A DNA stretch of 64,000 nucleotides from Donghicola eburneus (lineage in GTDB: Bacteria; Pseudomonadota; Alphaproteobacteria; Rhodobacterales; Rhodobacteraceae), in contig NZ_FOXY01000002.1 of NCBI RefSeq assembly GCF_900115865.1, positions 434,001-498,000 on the forward strand. The letters run 5' to 3'. The number at the start of each line of letters is the position of its first letter. Within the stretch, counting starts at the first letter, position 1. The notes under the pieces were generated by a model. That model saw nothing but the letters and a program-made list of their open reading frames with translations. It was not told the DNA's origin and made no database searches. Position numbers and translations under genes: made by a program. Positions 63,593 to 64,000 of this stretch are shown here, one piece after another.

Positions 63593-63969
63593 GCGCGGAG
63601 AGCCTATAAGCCGGATTCTGTCCAAGCGTAAACGCTCTGGATGACCATTCATCTTGGCGCGCAGTTGCCTGCGTGCCTCTAGCTGCCAACCCGAACCTCC
63701 GGGCCAAGACGACCCTGCGGACATGCCGCGCGAGGTTCCTATTCGGCATTGCTCCAGGTGGGGCTTGCCATGCGGGGCCTGTTACCAGTCCCCCGGTGGT
63801 CTCTTACACCGCCGTTTCACCCTTACCCCGATAAACGGGGCGGTCTGTTCTCTGTGGCGCTTTCCCTCGGGTTACCCCGGCCGGGCGTTACCCGGCACCT
63901 TTGTCTTGTGGAGTCCGGACTTTCCTCGGACGACCGGAGCCGCCCGCGGCCATCCGGCCCTCCGCGCAC
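63593..63969 (-). ncRNA. rnpB: RNase P RNA (class A)
   Basis: Catalytic RNA that trims the 5' leader of tRNA precursors. On the minus strand the 5' core reads GAGGAAAGTCCGGACTCC (63911-63936 region), the conserved AGAAC and AACCCG elements follow, and the 3' end carries the ATCCGGCTTATAGG tail. The P1 stem pairs GCGCGGAG near 63965 with CTCCGCGC near 63595, which sets the approximate ends. About 377 nt, normal for class A RNAs. Confidence 0.95.
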
Positions 63970-64000
63970 ATGGGGCCTTATTGGGTGTCGGGCGCGCGGT

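Noticed and set aside
63354-63749. Open frame across rpmG and the RNase P RNA
   Set aside because: It overlaps two certain features, has no RBS and no protein-like composition.

Overview
The window looks like a chromosomal stretch of an alphaproteobacterium of the Rhodobacterales (Roseobacter/Rhodobacter group). Coding DNA is GC-rich, and the set of proteins and local gene orders is typical of that order: divergent phaC/phaZ, proS next to DUF2937 and lolC-lolD, hdaA-ppk1-ppx, a propionyl-CoA carboxylase locus with a ScfR/PccR-type regulator, betIBA, DUF1127 and DUF465 proteins, and several small lipoproteins known mainly from this order. The genus cannot be fixed from the sequence alone. I see no transposase, integrase, phage gene, CRISPR array or tRNA. 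The window is core chromosome with small accessory pockets.

Layout. 1-3310: storage polymer genes, PHA synthase and depolymerase, with a palindromic PhaR-type operator at the left edge. 3311-8340: a hydrolase, an MFS protein, thrS, and two small genes that share a bidirectional terminator with thrS. 8341-14202: cold-shock protein, a lipoprotein, the coupled thyA-folA pair, glyoxalase I, a MarR regulator, sdhE with an XRE regulator, and an aspartate aminotransferase. 14199-19847: MATE efflux, PPK2, a small DMT protein, parE, and an AT-rich membrane protein coupled to parE. 19848-20725: an 880-bp gap with hairpins, repeats and a candidate small RNA. 20726-24817: lolD, lolC, DUF2937 and proS on the minus strand. 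24975-30545: PerM-like protein, HdaA, polyphosphate kinase 1 and exopolyphosphatase on the plus strand.

30542-43631: the propionyl-CoA to succinyl-CoA region (methylmalonyl-CoA mutase, pccA, pccB, regulator pccR), interspersed with small envelope proteins, an MFS transporter and a hairpin-rich noncoding stretch. 43688-47832: DUF465 protein and betI-betB-betA with a perfect operator palindrome. 47961-55043: lipoprotein, YmdB-like phosphodiesterase, SLC13/TrkA-C transporter, YebC, DMT exporter, 5-formyl-THF cyclo-ligase and MgtE. 55169-59237: guanine deaminase facing an 8-oxoguanine deaminase, HisN-type phosphatase and an XRE regulator. 59544-64000: quinone oxidoreductase, LysR with its own palindrome, DUF1127 protein, Bax inhibitor-1 family protein, GNAT, ribosomal protein L33 and RNase P RNA.

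How the genes fit together. Carbon and energy reserves stand out: PHA synthesis and degradation, polyphosphate synthesis by two kinase families plus hydrolysis by Ppx, and a regulated propionyl-CoA pathway. Folate and one-carbon functions (thyA, folA, cyclo-ligase) and osmoprotection (bet genes) are also present. The signals most worth following are outside the genes: a 22-bp AT-rich motif in six copies, three of which are followed by a hairpin with the same polarity; two exact intergenic DnaA boxes that share a 15-mer; paired TTTGCAAA sites at pccB and pccR; perfect palindromes beside the PhaR, MarR, BetI and LysR contexts; and two candidate structured RNAs.
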